From: Nocardia rhizosphaerihabitans
GTDB taxonomy: Bacteria; Actinomycetota; Actinomycetes; Mycobacteriales; Mycobacteriaceae
Length of the DNA: 64,000 nucleotides
Assembly (NCBI RefSeq): GCF_014646295.1
Contig: NZ_BMNE01000005.1
Location: forward strand, 349,743-413,742
Direction: 5' to 3'
Positions 43,950 to 52,682 of the stretch are shown piece by piece; positions within the stretch are counted from its first letter, which is position 1, and the number at the start of each line of letters is the position of its first letter. Made by a program: the position numbers and the translations under genes. The notes beneath the pieces are model-generated. The model was given only the letters and a program-made list of their open reading frames with translations. It ran no database searches and was not told where the DNA came from.

Positions 43950-46121
43950 TCAGGCCGGTCCTACCGTCACCGGTACGCCGTTGAACACCGCGGTGCCCGA
44001 CACCGCGTCGACCACCGAATCATCGGTCAGCACATTGGCATTCACGCCCGCGTGCGCGAGGGCGACCGATTGGGTGGTGCTCGCGCCGTGTCCCCAGCCG
44101 TGCGGCAAACTCACCACGCCGGGCATGATCGTCGGCGTCTGTTCGACTTGAACCGTCAATGAACCCGCCGCCGAACTGATCTCGGCCAGCTCGCCGAGAC
44201 CGAGCCTGCTCGCGTCGTCGGGATGGATCTGCAGCGTGCACCGGTTCGATCCGCCGACGAGTCCGGCGATGTTGTGCATCCAGCTGTTGTTGGAGCGCAG
44301 CTGCCTGCGCCCGATCAGCACCATCTCCGGCGCGCTCGTCGCGAGTCCGGCACGCAGCCTGGTGACGTCGGCGAGCAGCTCCGGCGGTGCGAGTTCCACC
44401 TTGCGCGACGCCGTGCGCAGCACGCCGGGCAGGCGCGGTTGCAGCGGACCGAGGTCGATCCCGTGCGGGTTGGCGAGCAGGGTGCGCAGGCTCAGCTCGC
44501 CGCCGTTCCACGCGCCGTACGGGCCGAGCTTGAGCATCAGGTCGATGCGCTGCTCTGTGGTGTCGGTGCCTTCGAGCTCCTCGCGCCGCTCGCTCATCCC
44601 CGCCTTGTGCAGCATGCCCGAGATGACCAGCTCGTCGATCATCGCGATCGGGCTGTCCGCGCCGGTGCCCGCGTGCGGTTGCCCGCTGATGGCGGCGGCG
44701 AGCCGCGCGATCACCGCCGACTCCGACGGGCGGCCGTCGAGCGGAACAAGCGGCGGCGAGTACCGGGTGTAATTGCGCACCGCGAACTGCAGCAGCGCGA
44801 AGTCGTAGTGCGGCGACTGCACCGAGCGCGGCGGGGGCAGGATCACCGTCGCGTGCCTGGTCGTCTCGTTGACGTACCGGTCGACACTGACCATGAACTC
44901 CAGCCCGGCGAGTCCACGGTCGAGCCTGGCGCCGCTCGGCGCGGACAGCACCGGGTTGCCCGCGACCGTGACCAGCGCCTTGATCTGTCCCTGACCGGGG
45001 GTTTCGATCTCGTCGGCGAGGGTGGCGACGGGCAGTTCGCCCATCGCCTCCGGCAGTCCGCGCACCCTGCTGGTCCAGCGGCCCGGCCGGAACGGCCTGG
45101 TGCGCGGGATGCCGCCCGCCGCCGCGGTGGCGAACATGGCGCCGCCGGGGGCGTCGAGATTGCCGGTCAGTGCGTTGACCGCATCGACCAGCCACTGGGT
45201 CAAGGTGCCGAACTCGGCGGTGCAGGTGCCGATCCTGGCGTAGACGGCGGCCGTCGGCGCCGCGGCGAGGTCGCGGGCGATGGCGCGGATGGTGTCGGCG
45301 GGGATGCCGGTGCGCTCGACGACCGCTTCCGGGCTGAATTCCGCGGCGGCGGCGCGCAGGTCGTCGATGCCGTCGGCCTCGATCCGCACGTCGGTCAGTT
45401 CCTCGGCGAAGAGGGTGTGGACGACGGCGAACAGCAGGTAGGCGTCGGCGCCCGGCCGGATGAACAGGTGCTCGTCGGCCAGCGCCGCGGTCCTGGTCGC
45501 CCTCGGGTCGACGACGACCAGCTTGCCGCCGCGGGCGCGCAGCGCCTTCAACCGGCCGGGGAAGTCCGGCGCCGTACACAGCGAGCCGTTGGATTCGAGC
45601 GGGTTGGCGCCGAGCATCAGCAGGAAATCGGTGCGGTCGAGATCGGGCACCGGCACGGTCAGCGGGTCGCCGAACATGAGCCCGGCCGCGACCTGCTTCG
45701 GCATCTGGTCGGCGGTGCTCGCTGTGTAGATGTGCCGGGTGCTCAGCGCGCGGATCAGGGCGGGCAGATACAGCGCGCCCGCGACGGTGTGGGCGTTGGG
45801 ATTGCCCAGGTAGACCGCGGTCGAGCCGCTGCCGTGCGCCGTGACGATCTCGGTGAACCTGGTCGCGATCAGGTCGAACGCCTCGTCCCAGCTCGCGGCG
45901 CGAAAGCCCTCGCCCTCGCGGATCAGCGGGGTGGTGACCAGATCGGGGTCATCGTCGAGCTTGCCGAAGCTCGCGCCCTTCGGGCACAGGAAGCCCTTGC
46001 TGAACGGATCGTCGCGATCGCCGCGCACCGAGACCACTTTGTCGGCGTCGTCGAGCGTGATCGCGAGACCACAGACGGCCTCACACAGGGGACAGGTGCG
46101 CAGCAGCGTTCGCGGAGCCAT
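43950..46121 (-). CDS. Molybdopterin-dependent oxidoreductase with N-terminal 4Fe-4S motif
   Basis: A 723-residue member of the DMSO-reductase/formate-dehydrogenase superfamily. The N-terminal CPLCEAVCGL and FLCPKG give the four Cys of a 4Fe-4S site. Molybdopterin motifs include LMLGANPLESNGS and VVDPRATRT; the C-terminal cofactor-binding domain begins near LIGRRQLRSNNSWM. At the usual Mo-ligand position (after HIYTAS) the sequence reads TADQMPKQ with no Cys, Ser or Sec there, suggesting an Asp ligand or none; this is tentative. Substrate unknown. No small or membrane subunits nearby. Confidence 0.87.
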   Translation of the reverse strand: MAPRTLLRTCPLCEAVCGLAITLDDADKVVSVRGDRDDPFSKGFLCPKGASFGKLDDDPDLVTTPLIREGEGFRAASWDEAFDLIATRFTEIVTAHGSGSTAVYLGNPNAHTVAGALYLPALIRALSTRHIYTASTADQMPKQVAAGLMFGDPLTVPVPDLDRTDFLLMLGANPLESNGSLCTAPDFPGRLKALRARGGKLVVVDPRATRTAALADEHLFIRPGADAYLLFAVVHTLFAEELTDVRIEADGIDDLRAAAAEFSPEAVVERTGIPADTIRAIARDLAAAPTAAVYARIGTCTAEFGTLTQWLVDAVNALTGNLDAPGGAMFATAAAGGIPRTRPFRPGRWTSRVRGLPEAMGELPVATLADEIETPGQGQIKALVTVAGNPVLSAPSGARLDRGLAGLEFMVSVDRYVNETTRHATVILPPPRSVQSPHYDFALLQFAVRNYTRYSPPLVPLDGRPSESAVIARLAAAISGQPHAGTGADSPIAMIDELVISGMLHKAGMSERREELEGTDTTEQRIDLMLKLGPYGAWNGGELSLRTLLANPHGIDLGPLQPRLPGVLRTASRKVELAPPELLADVTRLRAGLATSAPEMVLIGRRQLRSNNSWMHNIAGLVGGSNRCTLQIHPDDASRLGLGELAEISSAAGSLTVQVEQTPTIMPGVVSLPHGWGHGASTTQSVALAHAGVNANVLTDDSVVDAVSGTAVFNGVPVTVGPA

Positions 46122-46306
46122 GCCCCATCCTTACGCCGACCGGCGCACCTGGGTTCGAAAACGCCGAAACCCGCGAAGACGATCGGATTGCCCATCTTCG
46201 TGTTTCTCGAAACACGTTTTCCCCCAACACTATTAGGGGCATGCGAGAAGGTCGGATCGTCCTATGATCGCCTGCGAGGGGGTATGGGGGTCACTGGAAG
46301 GGAACA

Positions 46307-46717
46307 ATGCGTACTTTCAAGCTTGCCACCGGGGCCACTGCCCTCGTCGCCGCCGCGATCACCCTGTTCGCGGGCACCGCGTCCGCCGCGCGGACCGCCG
46401 ACGCGGTGGGCGGTGCCGACACCATCACCGTCTCCATCAACAACACCGACGACACCTGCTGGTCCGGGACGGTGATGGTGGACGAGATGTTGCAGAGCGC
46501 CATCCTCTCCAAGGAGAAGCCGTCCGCGGTGCTCGCGAACATCGAGGCGGGCAACCACCGGGTGCGGGTCCACCTCTACGTCGGTGAGGGCGAGACCTGC
46601 AGCGTCAACAGCCCGGCCATCGAACTGCTGGACAAGACCGTCGCGGTCGGCGACACGGCAGGCAACCCGATCCAGGATCTCCTCGATGCGGGCAGTGCGG
46701 CCCTCGGCCTGAAGTAG
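46307..46717 (+). CDS. Small secreted protein, unknown
   Basis: A 136-residue protein with a signal peptide (MRTFKLATGATALVAAAITL, cleavage near ASA/ART) and two Cys (CWSG, TCSV) that may form a disulfide. The mature region is likely a small beta domain; no family recognised. GGAAGGGAAC precedes the ATG. Single-gene unit ended by a perfect palindrome. Confidence 0.75.
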   Translation: MRTFKLATGATALVAAAITLFAGTASAARTADAVGGADTITVSINNTDDTCWSGTVMVDEMLQSAILSKEKPSAVLANIEAGNHRVRVHLYVGEGETCSVNSPAIELLDKTVAVGDTAGNPIQDLLDAGSAALGLK

Positions 46718-46730
46718 GCAGCACCGGGAA

Positions 46731-46760
46731 AAGCTCGGGCCGGTCGACCGGCCCGAGCTT
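46731..46760. terminator. Palindromic terminator after the small secreted protein
   Basis: Perfect 30-bp palindrome with 15-bp arms starting AAGCTCGGGCCGGTC, 14 nt past the stop. Confidence 0.75.
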
Positions 46761-46818
46761 CGTCGTCTACGCAGGTGCGGTCGCGGACAGCGACGATCCC
46801 CTCCGGGAACGCCGAAAA

Positions 46819-46863
46819 CCCGCTGATCGCGACGTCGGGGAGGCGTCGCGATCAGCGGGTTCG
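46819..46863. terminator. Terminator of the leftward gene at 46878
   Basis: 18-bp perfect arms (AACCCGCTGATCGCGACG and its complement), 9-nt loop, 15 nt after the stop of the minus-strand gene. Confidence 0.8.
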
Positions 46864-46877
46864 GTGAGTTCTTGTCC

Positions 46878-47369
46878 TCAGCAGGCCACGGTCAGCGTGG
46901 CGCGCTTGCGGGTCGCGGCGGCGCGCACGGCGGCACCGAGGGCGACGACCGGCGGGACCCAGCGGGCCTCGCCCGGTGCGACGCCCCACGAGGCGGAGCC
47001 CGCGGCAAGCTGGGTCGGGGGCAGCGGGATGCTGGCACCGTCGGTGTGCACGATGACGCCGGCCTCGCGCATGGCCTCGATCGCCATGGCGGCCTTGCGG
47101 ACACCGGTGACCAGGTGGATCTCGCGACGCTCCTGGCCCGGGATCTCGATCACGGGGCCGGACAGGTTGTTGGCGCGCAGGAAGCGACGGACCTCGCCCG
47201 CCATCTCACCGGTGATCTCGATCGCCGAGACCTCGTCGTCGGTGATCAAGCACAGGCCATTGGCCGTTTCGGCAACCGTCCAACCCCGCGCGGCGTACTC
47301 CTGCGCGGCGGCACCCTTCTCGGCGGCCGAGGTTGTGGTCGGAAACGTCGTGCGCACTGTGTTCTCCAT
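46878..47369 (-). CDS. Small protein, possibly derived from a primase-polymerase (Prim-Pol) domain
   Basis: A 163-residue soluble protein. The order of segments (EYAARGWTVAETANGLCLI, SGPVIEIPGQERREIHLV, VIVHTDGASIPLPPTQ, WGVAPGEARWVPP) resembles the layout of the N-terminal Prim-Pol domain seen in some actinobacterial proteins, but the acidic catalytic pattern is not evident, so it may be a non-catalytic relic or unrelated. ATG at 47369 preceded by GGGGA. Monocistronic, with its own terminator. Low confidence on function; good confidence that it is a gene. Confidence 0.6.
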   Translation of the reverse strand: MENTVRTTFPTTTSAAEKGAAAQEYAARGWTVAETANGLCLITDDEVSAIEITGEMAGEVRRFLRANNLSGPVIEIPGQERREIHLVTGVRKAAMAIEAMREAGVIVHTDGASIPLPPTQLAAGSASWGVAPGEARWVPPVVALGAAVRAAATRKRATLTVAC

Positions 47370-47550
47370 TCCCCGAAGAGCTCTGTTCCTGCGTTCATGG
47401 GTCGTATCGGACCGGGGTGGCCGTCTTGTTACGCCGTTCCCGAAAAATATTCGCGACTGTCTGGTTCGTCTCACTTCGCGGACCTTCGCTATCGGAGGAT
47501 GTGGCCCGGCAGGGTTGGCTTAGGGGCCGAAACCGGGCAGGATTCGGCAC

Positions 47551-48150
47551 ATGACCGAAGCGCCGGGCGCCACCCCGTCTCCGGAGGGGGAACCCGAGGA
47601 GTTCGAAGCCGAATCACGGTGGCTCTCTTGGAAAGAGACCGACATCAAGCGCGCGGCGCGGCGGGCGGAGCCGGTCGGCGATGAGAATGCGGACGATTCG
47701 GACATGCCGCGCGACGAGGGTTTCGAAGATCCGTTCCGCAGCACCGGATCGGCCAAGCAGTGGGCCGCCGAAGTGCTGCGCTCGCTGCTCGATGTCCAGT
47801 TCCGCAGGCCGGCGACCAGAACGTTGCTCCCGCTGGCCTACATCCTCGGCGTCGTCTCCTTCGGCATCGGCATTCCGGTCGTGCTCACGGTGCTGGCGTG
47901 GCGGGCATCGGCACTGCTCGGCATCCTCGCCGCGCTGGTCGCGATTCCGCTCGGGCTGACGATCGCGGCCGCGGTGCGCCTGATGCTCGAGTTCGCGAGC
48001 AACGCCGCCCGGCTGGCGGGCCGGGTCGAGCACATCAGCGATCTGGCCGACGGGTTGTTCCAGGCGCTCTCCGATGTCGCCGAGCCGGTGAACCAGCTCT
48101 CCGAAGACGTTCGTGCCGTGCAGTTCTGGCGCTTCAGGAAGAAAAAGTAG
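47551..48150 (+). CDS. DUF4282-like two-helix membrane protein
   Basis: A 199-residue protein: an acidic, low-complexity N-terminal half (about 1-85), then two hydrophobic helices (about residues 92-117 and 119-143) and a soluble tail ending RFRKKK. This shape matches DUF4282 proteins; function unknown. Single gene with no partner in the same direction until the regulator at 48298. Confidence 0.75.
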   Translation: MTEAPGATPSPEGEPEEFEAESRWLSWKETDIKRAARRAEPVGDENADDSDMPRDEGFEDPFRSTGSAKQWAAEVLRSLLDVQFRRPATRTLLPLAYILGVVSFGIGIPVVLTVLAWRASALLGILAALVAIPLGLTIAAAVRLMLEFASNAARLAGRVEHISDLADGLFQALSDVAEPVNQLSEDVRAVQFWRFRKKK

Positions 48151-48195
48151 TTCCGTACTTGCCCCCTGAACCAGGTGTTGCGCGATGTCCGATTC

Positions 48196-48208
48196 ATTGT
48201 GAAACAAT
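48196..48208. promoter_or_regulatory. Small palindrome upstream of the XRE regulator
   Basis: ATTGT, GAA, ACAAT: 5-bp arms, about 90 nt before the regulator start. Possible self-regulation site. Confidence 0.35.
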
Positions 48209-48297
48209 CCGTACGCAGATCCGACGCGTATGTCGGCTGCGTAGGGCGGTCTCCGGAAGAGATGGGGGAGGCCGGATTTGGATAACAGGGGGGAAGT

Positions 48298-49143
48298 ATG
48301 GCTTCACCACAGGGTGTCACCGGTTCGACGATGCCGCGCAGGCAGCTGGGCAGGCACTTACGTGACCTGCGCAATCAGGCGCGGATGACGACCAGGACCG
48401 CGGCGGCGCAACTCGAGTGGTCGGAAGCGAAGATCTGGCGGATCGAGACCGGCCAGACCTCGTTGCGCAGCCTCGATGTCGAGGCGATGTGCAAGGTGTA
48501 CGGCGCGCCGGCGGAGCTCATCGAGCCGCTGGCCGCCTTGGCTCGCGAAACCAAGGCACGGGGATGGTGGACGAGCTACGGCGATGTGATCCCGGAGGGC
48601 TTCGAGGTCTACATCGGGCTGGAGGAGGCGGCCACCGGGCTCTCGATCTACGAGGACGGCCTGGTCCCGGCGCTGTTGCAGACCGAGGACTACACCAGGG
48701 CGCTGCTCGAGCAGACCGTCCCAGGGCTGACCGAGGCCGAGCTCGAGCGCAGGCTGCGGGTGCGCGAGGCGAGGCAGGCGCTGCTCACCCGCGCGGATTC
48801 GCCGCTGCGGCTGCAGGTGGTGCTGGCCGAGGCGGTGCTGACCCGGCGCATCGGTGACGATCGGGTGCTGGCCGCCCAGCGCGCGCAGTTGCGTGAGCTG
48901 GCCGAGTTCGACACGGTCCGGATCCAGGTGGTGCCCGGTGATACCGGCTATCACGCGGGCCTGGAATCGGGCCGGTTCGTGATCCTGGACTTCGGCGTCG
49001 ACGGCTCGCTCGACCGGCCGGAACCGCCGGTGGTCTACGCCGAGACCTTCGCGGGCTCGGCCTATCTGGACAAGCCCGCCGACTACGAGCGCTACCGCGG
49101 CGCGTTCACCGACATCAGCGCGGCGGCGTCCGGCACGCTGTAG
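48298..49143 (+). CDS. XRE-family regulator with DUF5753 domain
   Basis: A 281-residue regulator: N-terminal HTH_31 (GRHLRDLRNQARMTTRTAAAQ, WSEAKIWRIETGQTS) and a C-terminal DUF5753 domain (WWTSYGDVIPEGFEVYIGLE to the end), a common Actinobacteria pair. These regulators often have a DUF397 partner gene next to them; none is present here. GGGGGGAAGT precedes the ATG. Confidence 0.9.
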   Translation: MASPQGVTGSTMPRRQLGRHLRDLRNQARMTTRTAAAQLEWSEAKIWRIETGQTSLRSLDVEAMCKVYGAPAELIEPLAALARETKARGWWTSYGDVIPEGFEVYIGLEEAATGLSIYEDGLVPALLQTEDYTRALLEQTVPGLTEAELERRLRVREARQALLTRADSPLRLQVVLAEAVLTRRIGDDRVLAAQRAQLRELAEFDTVRIQVVPGDTGYHAGLESGRFVILDFGVDGSLDRPEPPVVYAETFAGSAYLDKPADYERYRGAFTDISAAASGTL

Positions 49144-49146
49144 CTC

Positions 49147-49548
49147 CTACCAGGAGTTGGCGAGCACCGCACGGTGCGTGGGCAGGGCTCGGTCGTAGAC
49201 CGCCCTGCCCTTTTCCGTCAGGTGGACGAAGATGGCACGGCGGTCCTCGACGCACATGGTGCGCTCGACCAGGCCGTCTTTCTCCAGCCTGGCCACGGCG
49301 CGCGAGAGCGCGCTCTGACTCAGGTAGATATCGCCGGCCAGTTCGGTCATCCGGTACTTCTGACAGGCCGCGTCGACCAGGCGATCGAGGGTCTCGAATT
49401 CGCTGAGTCCGATGCGGTGTTCGTGCTGAAGCGCCTTCTCCAGTGCGCAGCTCACGGCGGCGTGCCGATCGAGCAGTTCGCGCCACTGGCCGACCAGCTC
49501 GGGGGGCGCTTCGTTGCGCCGAGCTGATGCTGTGGCCGGGTTCGACAT
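49147..49548 (-). CDS. MarR family regulator
   Basis: A 133-residue winged-helix protein: LSEFETLDRLVDAA, then ELAGDIYLSQSALSRAVARLEKDG (recognition helix) and VEDRRAIFVHLTEKGR (wing), standard MarR order. Diverges from the MFS exporter gene at 49634, so it probably represses that exporter and itself and responds to a phenolic or drug-like ligand. Convergent with the XRE gene, 3 nt apart. Confidence 0.92.
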   Translation of the reverse strand: MSNPATASARRNEAPPELVGQWRELLDRHAAVSCALEKALQHEHRIGLSEFETLDRLVDAACQKYRMTELAGDIYLSQSALSRAVARLEKDGLVERTMCVEDRRAIFVHLTEKGRAVYDRALPTHRAVLANSW

Positions 49549-49600
49549 GGCCCCATCTTAGTGATCGGGGCATGTCCATGCAACCGCAATTTATGTGTTG

Positions 49601-49619
49601 GCATTTAATGCGTGCGCAT
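49601..49619. promoter_or_regulatory. Probable MarR operator
   Basis: Two overlapping palindromes in the 85-nt divergent region: GCATT-T-AATGC (49601-49611) and ATGCG-TG-CGCAT (49608-49619). The AT-rich core stands out from the GC-rich background. Confidence 0.5.
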
Positions 49620-49633
49620 GTAATGTCCTCCGC

Positions 49634-51115
49634 ATGACTTCGCCAGCAACGCTCTCGGCCGCAGATCAGGCGACCGATCCGACCAGGTGGCCGCTTCGCC
49701 TCTGGGGCATGCTGATCACCCTGTGCATCGTTCTGTTCCTCGACGGTCTCGACGTCTCGATGATCGGTGTCGCGCTGCCGTCCATCGGCGCCGAACTCGA
49801 TCTGTCCACCTCCACCCTGCAGTGGCTCGTCAGCGGCTATGTCCTCGGTTACGGCGGCCTGCTGCTGCTGGGCGGCCGCACCGCCGACCTGCTCGGGCGC
49901 CGCAAGGTCTTCCTCGTCGCGCTGGCCGTGTTCGCCGTCGCCTCGCTGGTCGGCGGCCTGGTCAGCGACCCGGCGCTGCTGATCGTCACCCGCTTCATCA
50001 AGGGCCTGGCCGCCGCGTTCACCGCGCCCACCGGCCTGTCGATCATCACCACGACCTTCGCCGAAGGAAAGGCGCGCAACAAGGCGCTGTCCATCTACAC
50101 CGTCTTCGGTGCCGGTGGTTACTCCATGGGCCTGCTGTTCGGTGGCCTGATGACCGGCGTCGGCTGGCGCTGGACCTTCCTGCTGCCGGTCCCGATCGCC
50201 CTGGCCGCCCTGGTCGCCGCCTACGTGCTGGTGCCCAAGGACGGGAAGGCAGAAGAAGGCGGTCACGATCTGCTCGGCGCGCTGCTGTCCACCGCGGGCA
50301 TGCTGCTGCTGGTCTACACCGTGGTCACCGCGCCGGAGGTCGGCTGGACCTCGCTCCGCACGGTCGGTTCGTTCCTCGCCGTCATCGCCCTGTTCGCCGC
50401 GTTCGTTGTCACCGAGCAGCGGGTGAAGCACCCGCTGGTTCGCCTGGGCATCCTGCGCAAGGTGTCGCTGGTGCGGGCCAGCCTGGCCATCATCGCGGTC
50501 GCCGGTTCCTACTTCAGCTGGCAGTTCATCGTCACCCTGTACATGCAGGACACGCTGGGATGGTCGGCGCTGAAGCTGGCGATGGCGCTGCTGCCGGTGG
50601 GCATCCTGGTCGTCGGGTCGGCGTTCTTCTCCGAGAAGCTGATCGACCGCTTCGGCACCGGACCGGTCATCGCCGTCACCATGTCCGTCATGGCCGTCGG
50701 CTACCTGCTGTTCCTGCGGGTCGACACCGCGCCGGACTATCTGACCGTGCTGCTGCCCGCCATCTTGCTGATCGGCATCGGCTGGGTCGGCTTCCCGGCG
50801 ATCAACGTGCAGGCCACCAGCGGTATCGATGACGACGAGCAGGGTCTGGCGGCCGGCGTGCTGCAGACCTCCATGCAGGTCGGCGCGGCCATCGTGCTCG
50901 CGGTGACCACCGCGATCGTCACCTCCGGCGGACACGGCGCCGGTGCGACGCCGCAGCAGATGCTCGACACCTACCGGCCGGGCCTCGAGTTCGCCGCCGG
51001 CGTCACCATCGTCGGCGCGCTGGTCGCCCTGACGGTCTTCCTGCCGCGGTTGACCCGGTCGCGGGTCGCCGAGGTGCCGGTCGCCGAGGAGAAGGTCCTC
51101 GAACCGGTCGCCTGA
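49634..51115 (+). CDS. MFS multidrug exporter, DHA2 (14-helix) type
   Basis: A 493-residue transporter with about 14 hydrophobic helices; DGLDVSMIGVALPSIGAEL and GGRTADLLGRRKVF (motif A region) are typical of DHA2 drug:H+ antiporters. Probably exports a toxic small molecule; specificity unknown. Controlled by the divergent MarR gene. ATG at 49634 fits the family start; earlier in-frame codons lie in the operator region. Ends with a strong terminator. Confidence 0.92.
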   Translation: MTSPATLSAADQATDPTRWPLRLWGMLITLCIVLFLDGLDVSMIGVALPSIGAELDLSTSTLQWLVSGYVLGYGGLLLLGGRTADLLGRRKVFLVALAVFAVASLVGGLVSDPALLIVTRFIKGLAAAFTAPTGLSIITTTFAEGKARNKALSIYTVFGAGGYSMGLLFGGLMTGVGWRWTFLLPVPIALAALVAAYVLVPKDGKAEEGGHDLLGALLSTAGMLLLVYTVVTAPEVGWTSLRTVGSFLAVIALFAAFVVTEQRVKHPLVRLGILRKVSLVRASLAIIAVAGSYFSWQFIVTLYMQDTLGWSALKLAMALLPVGILVVGSAFFSEKLIDRFGTGPVIAVTMSVMAVGYLLFLRVDTAPDYLTVLLPAILLIGIGWVGFPAINVQATSGIDDDEQGLAAGVLQTSMQVGAAIVLAVTTAIVTSGGHGAGATPQQMLDTYRPGLEFAAGVTIVGALVALTVFLPRLTRSRVAEVPVAEEKVLEPVA

Positions 51116-51121
51116 TCGGAC

Positions 51122-51166
51122 AACGCCGGACGGCACCACCTTTCGCGGGTGGTGCCGTCCGGCGTT
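51122..51166. terminator. Terminator between the MFS gene and rmlC
   Basis: 19-bp perfect arms beginning AACGCCGGACGGCACCACC, loop TTTCGCG, 6 nt after the exporter stop and 9 nt beyond the rmlC stop. Serves both strands. Confidence 0.85.
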
Positions 51167-51175
51167 TCACGTGGA

Positions 51176-51724
51176 TCAGGAAAAAGGCGGGGCGAGTTCG
51201 TCTTTGGCGGAGCGGATATAGGTGAGTCTGCTGCCGTCGCGACCCTCGGTCGGCCACTCGATCCCGAGGCGGGGATCGAAAGCGTCCATGTCGCGGTCGA
51301 ATTCGGGGGAGTATTCCAGCGAGCACAGGTAGGTGACCGTCGAGCCGTCCTCCAGCGAGAGGATGGCGTGGCCGAGACCCTCGGACAGGAACACCGAGCG
51401 GCGGTGCACGTCGTCGAGCAGCACACTGTCCCAGCGCCCGTAGGTGGGCGAGCCGGGCCGAAGATCGACGACGACGTCGAGGAACGCGCCGCGCACGCAG
51501 GTCACGTACTTGGCCTGGCCGGGCGGGTCCTCGGTGTAGTGGATGCCGCGCAGCACACCGGCGGCCGAGACCGAGGTGTTCACCTGGTGCAGCTCGAACG
51601 GCCGCCCGGTGGCCTTCTCGAACTCCGAGGCCTTGAACGATTCGCAGAACATGCCGCGGTCGTCGCCGAGCAGGCGCGGGGTCACCTCCCACGCGCCGGG
51701 GATGGCCAGTTCACGGATCTGCAT
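51176..51724 (-). CDS. rmlC: dTDP-4-dehydrorhamnose 3,5-epimerase RmlC
   Basis: A 182-residue cupin epimerase: FELHQVNTSVSAAGVLRG then IHYTEDPPGQAKYV (catalytic His and Arg region), LGHAILSLEDGS. Third step of dTDP-L-rhamnose synthesis, needed for the linker of arabinogalactan. Starts 2 nt after the rmlA stop; the two form an operon. Somewhat shorter than M. tuberculosis RmlC (202). Confidence 0.93.
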   Translation of the reverse strand: MQIRELAIPGAWEVTPRLLGDDRGMFCESFKASEFEKATGRPFELHQVNTSVSAAGVLRGIHYTEDPPGQAKYVTCVRGAFLDVVVDLRPGSPTYGRWDSVLLDDVHRRSVFLSEGLGHAILSLEDGSTVTYLCSLEYSPEFDRDMDAFDPRLGIEWPTEGRDGSRLTYIRSAKDELAPPFS

Positions 51725-51726
51725 GC

Positions 51727-52599
51727 TTACCAGTCTTTCCCGCGGTCGATCAGATCCAGCAGATAGCGGCCGTAGCCGGAGCGCACCATCGGTTCGGCCA
51801 GCTCGCACAGCTGGTCGTCGGTGATCAGCCCGCGTCGCCACGCCACCTCTTCGGGCACGCCGATCTTGAGGCCCTGGCGTTCCTCGATGGTGCGCACGTA
51901 GTTGGCGGCGTCGAGCAGCGAGTCGAAGGTGCCGGTGTCGAGCCAGGCGGTGCCGCGGGCGAGCACGTCGACGCTCAGCTTGCCCTGTTCGAGGTAGGCG
52001 CGGTTGATGTCGGTGATCTCGTACTCGCCGCGCGCCGACGGGCGCAGTTCGCGGGCGATGTCGACCACGTCGTTGTCGTAGAAGTAGAGGCCGGGGATGG
52101 CGTAGTTCGAGCGCGGCACCTTCGGCTTCTCCTCGATGGAGACCGCGCGGCCCTGCTCGAACTCCACCACGCCGTAGGCGGTCGGGTCGCTGACCCAGTA
52201 GGCGAACACCGCGCCGCCGTCGATGTCGTGGAACCGCGCAAGGCTGGAGCCGAGGCCGGGCCCGTGGAAGATGTTGTCGCCGAGGACCAGAGCGGCGGGC
52301 TCGGCGCCGATATGGTCGGCACCCAGCACGAACGCGCGCGCGAGACCGTCGGGCTCGGGCTGCACCACGTAGCTGATCGAGACGCCGAACTGGCTGCCGT
52401 CACCGAGCAGCCGGGCGAACGCGTCGGCATCCTCCGGCGTGGTGATCACGAGAATGTCGTCGATCCCTGCCAACATGAGGGTGGACAACGGGTAGTAGAC
52501 CATGGGCTTGTCGTAGACCGGGACGAGCTGCTTGCTCACCCCGCGCGTGATGGGGTGCAGCCGCGAACCGGTGCCGCCCGCCAGAATGATTCCGCGCAT
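51727..52599 (-). CDS. rmlA: Glucose-1-phosphate thymidylyltransferase RmlA
   Basis: A 290-residue nucleotidyltransferase: GIILAGGTGSRLHPITRGVS (nucleotide-binding), PVYDKPMVYYPLSTLM, LGDNIFHG and EKPKVPRS. Makes dTDP-glucose, first step of the dTDP-rhamnose pathway. ATG at 52599 gives the classic N-terminus MRGIILAGG. Co-transcribed with rmlC. rmlB is nearby in the other direction; rmlD is not in the window. Confidence 0.95.
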   Translation of the reverse strand: MRGIILAGGTGSRLHPITRGVSKQLVPVYDKPMVYYPLSTLMLAGIDDILVITTPEDADAFARLLGDGSQFGVSISYVVQPEPDGLARAFVLGADHIGAEPAALVLGDNIFHGPGLGSSLARFHDIDGGAVFAYWVSDPTAYGVVEFEQGRAVSIEEKPKVPRSNYAIPGLYFYDNDVVDIARELRPSARGEYEITDINRAYLEQGKLSVDVLARGTAWLDTGTFDSLLDAANYVRTIEERQGLKIGVPEEVAWRRGLITDDQLCELAEPMVRSGYGRYLLDLIDRGKDW

Positions 52600-52661
52600 G
52601 GGGGAAGTCTGCCAGCTCCCGCTCGCGCGGAGTCGGGGAGGTTCCGACACGTCGACGAAAT

Positions 52662-52682
52662 GGTCACGAACGTTTCGTGACC
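52662..52682. promoter_or_regulatory. Perfect 9-bp inverted repeat in the rmlA/esterase divergent promoter
   Basis: GGTCACGAA, 3-nt spacer, TTCGTGACC, 63 nt upstream of rmlA and 157 nt upstream of the esterase. Strong operator candidate (GntR/TetR-like dimer). The rest of the gap 52600-52838 is otherwise empty of genes. Confidence 0.5.

Noticed and set aside
49115..51139. Minus-strand frame of 674 codons opposite the MFS exporter
   Set aside because: Shadow frame; the exporter shows clear family motifs on the plus strand.
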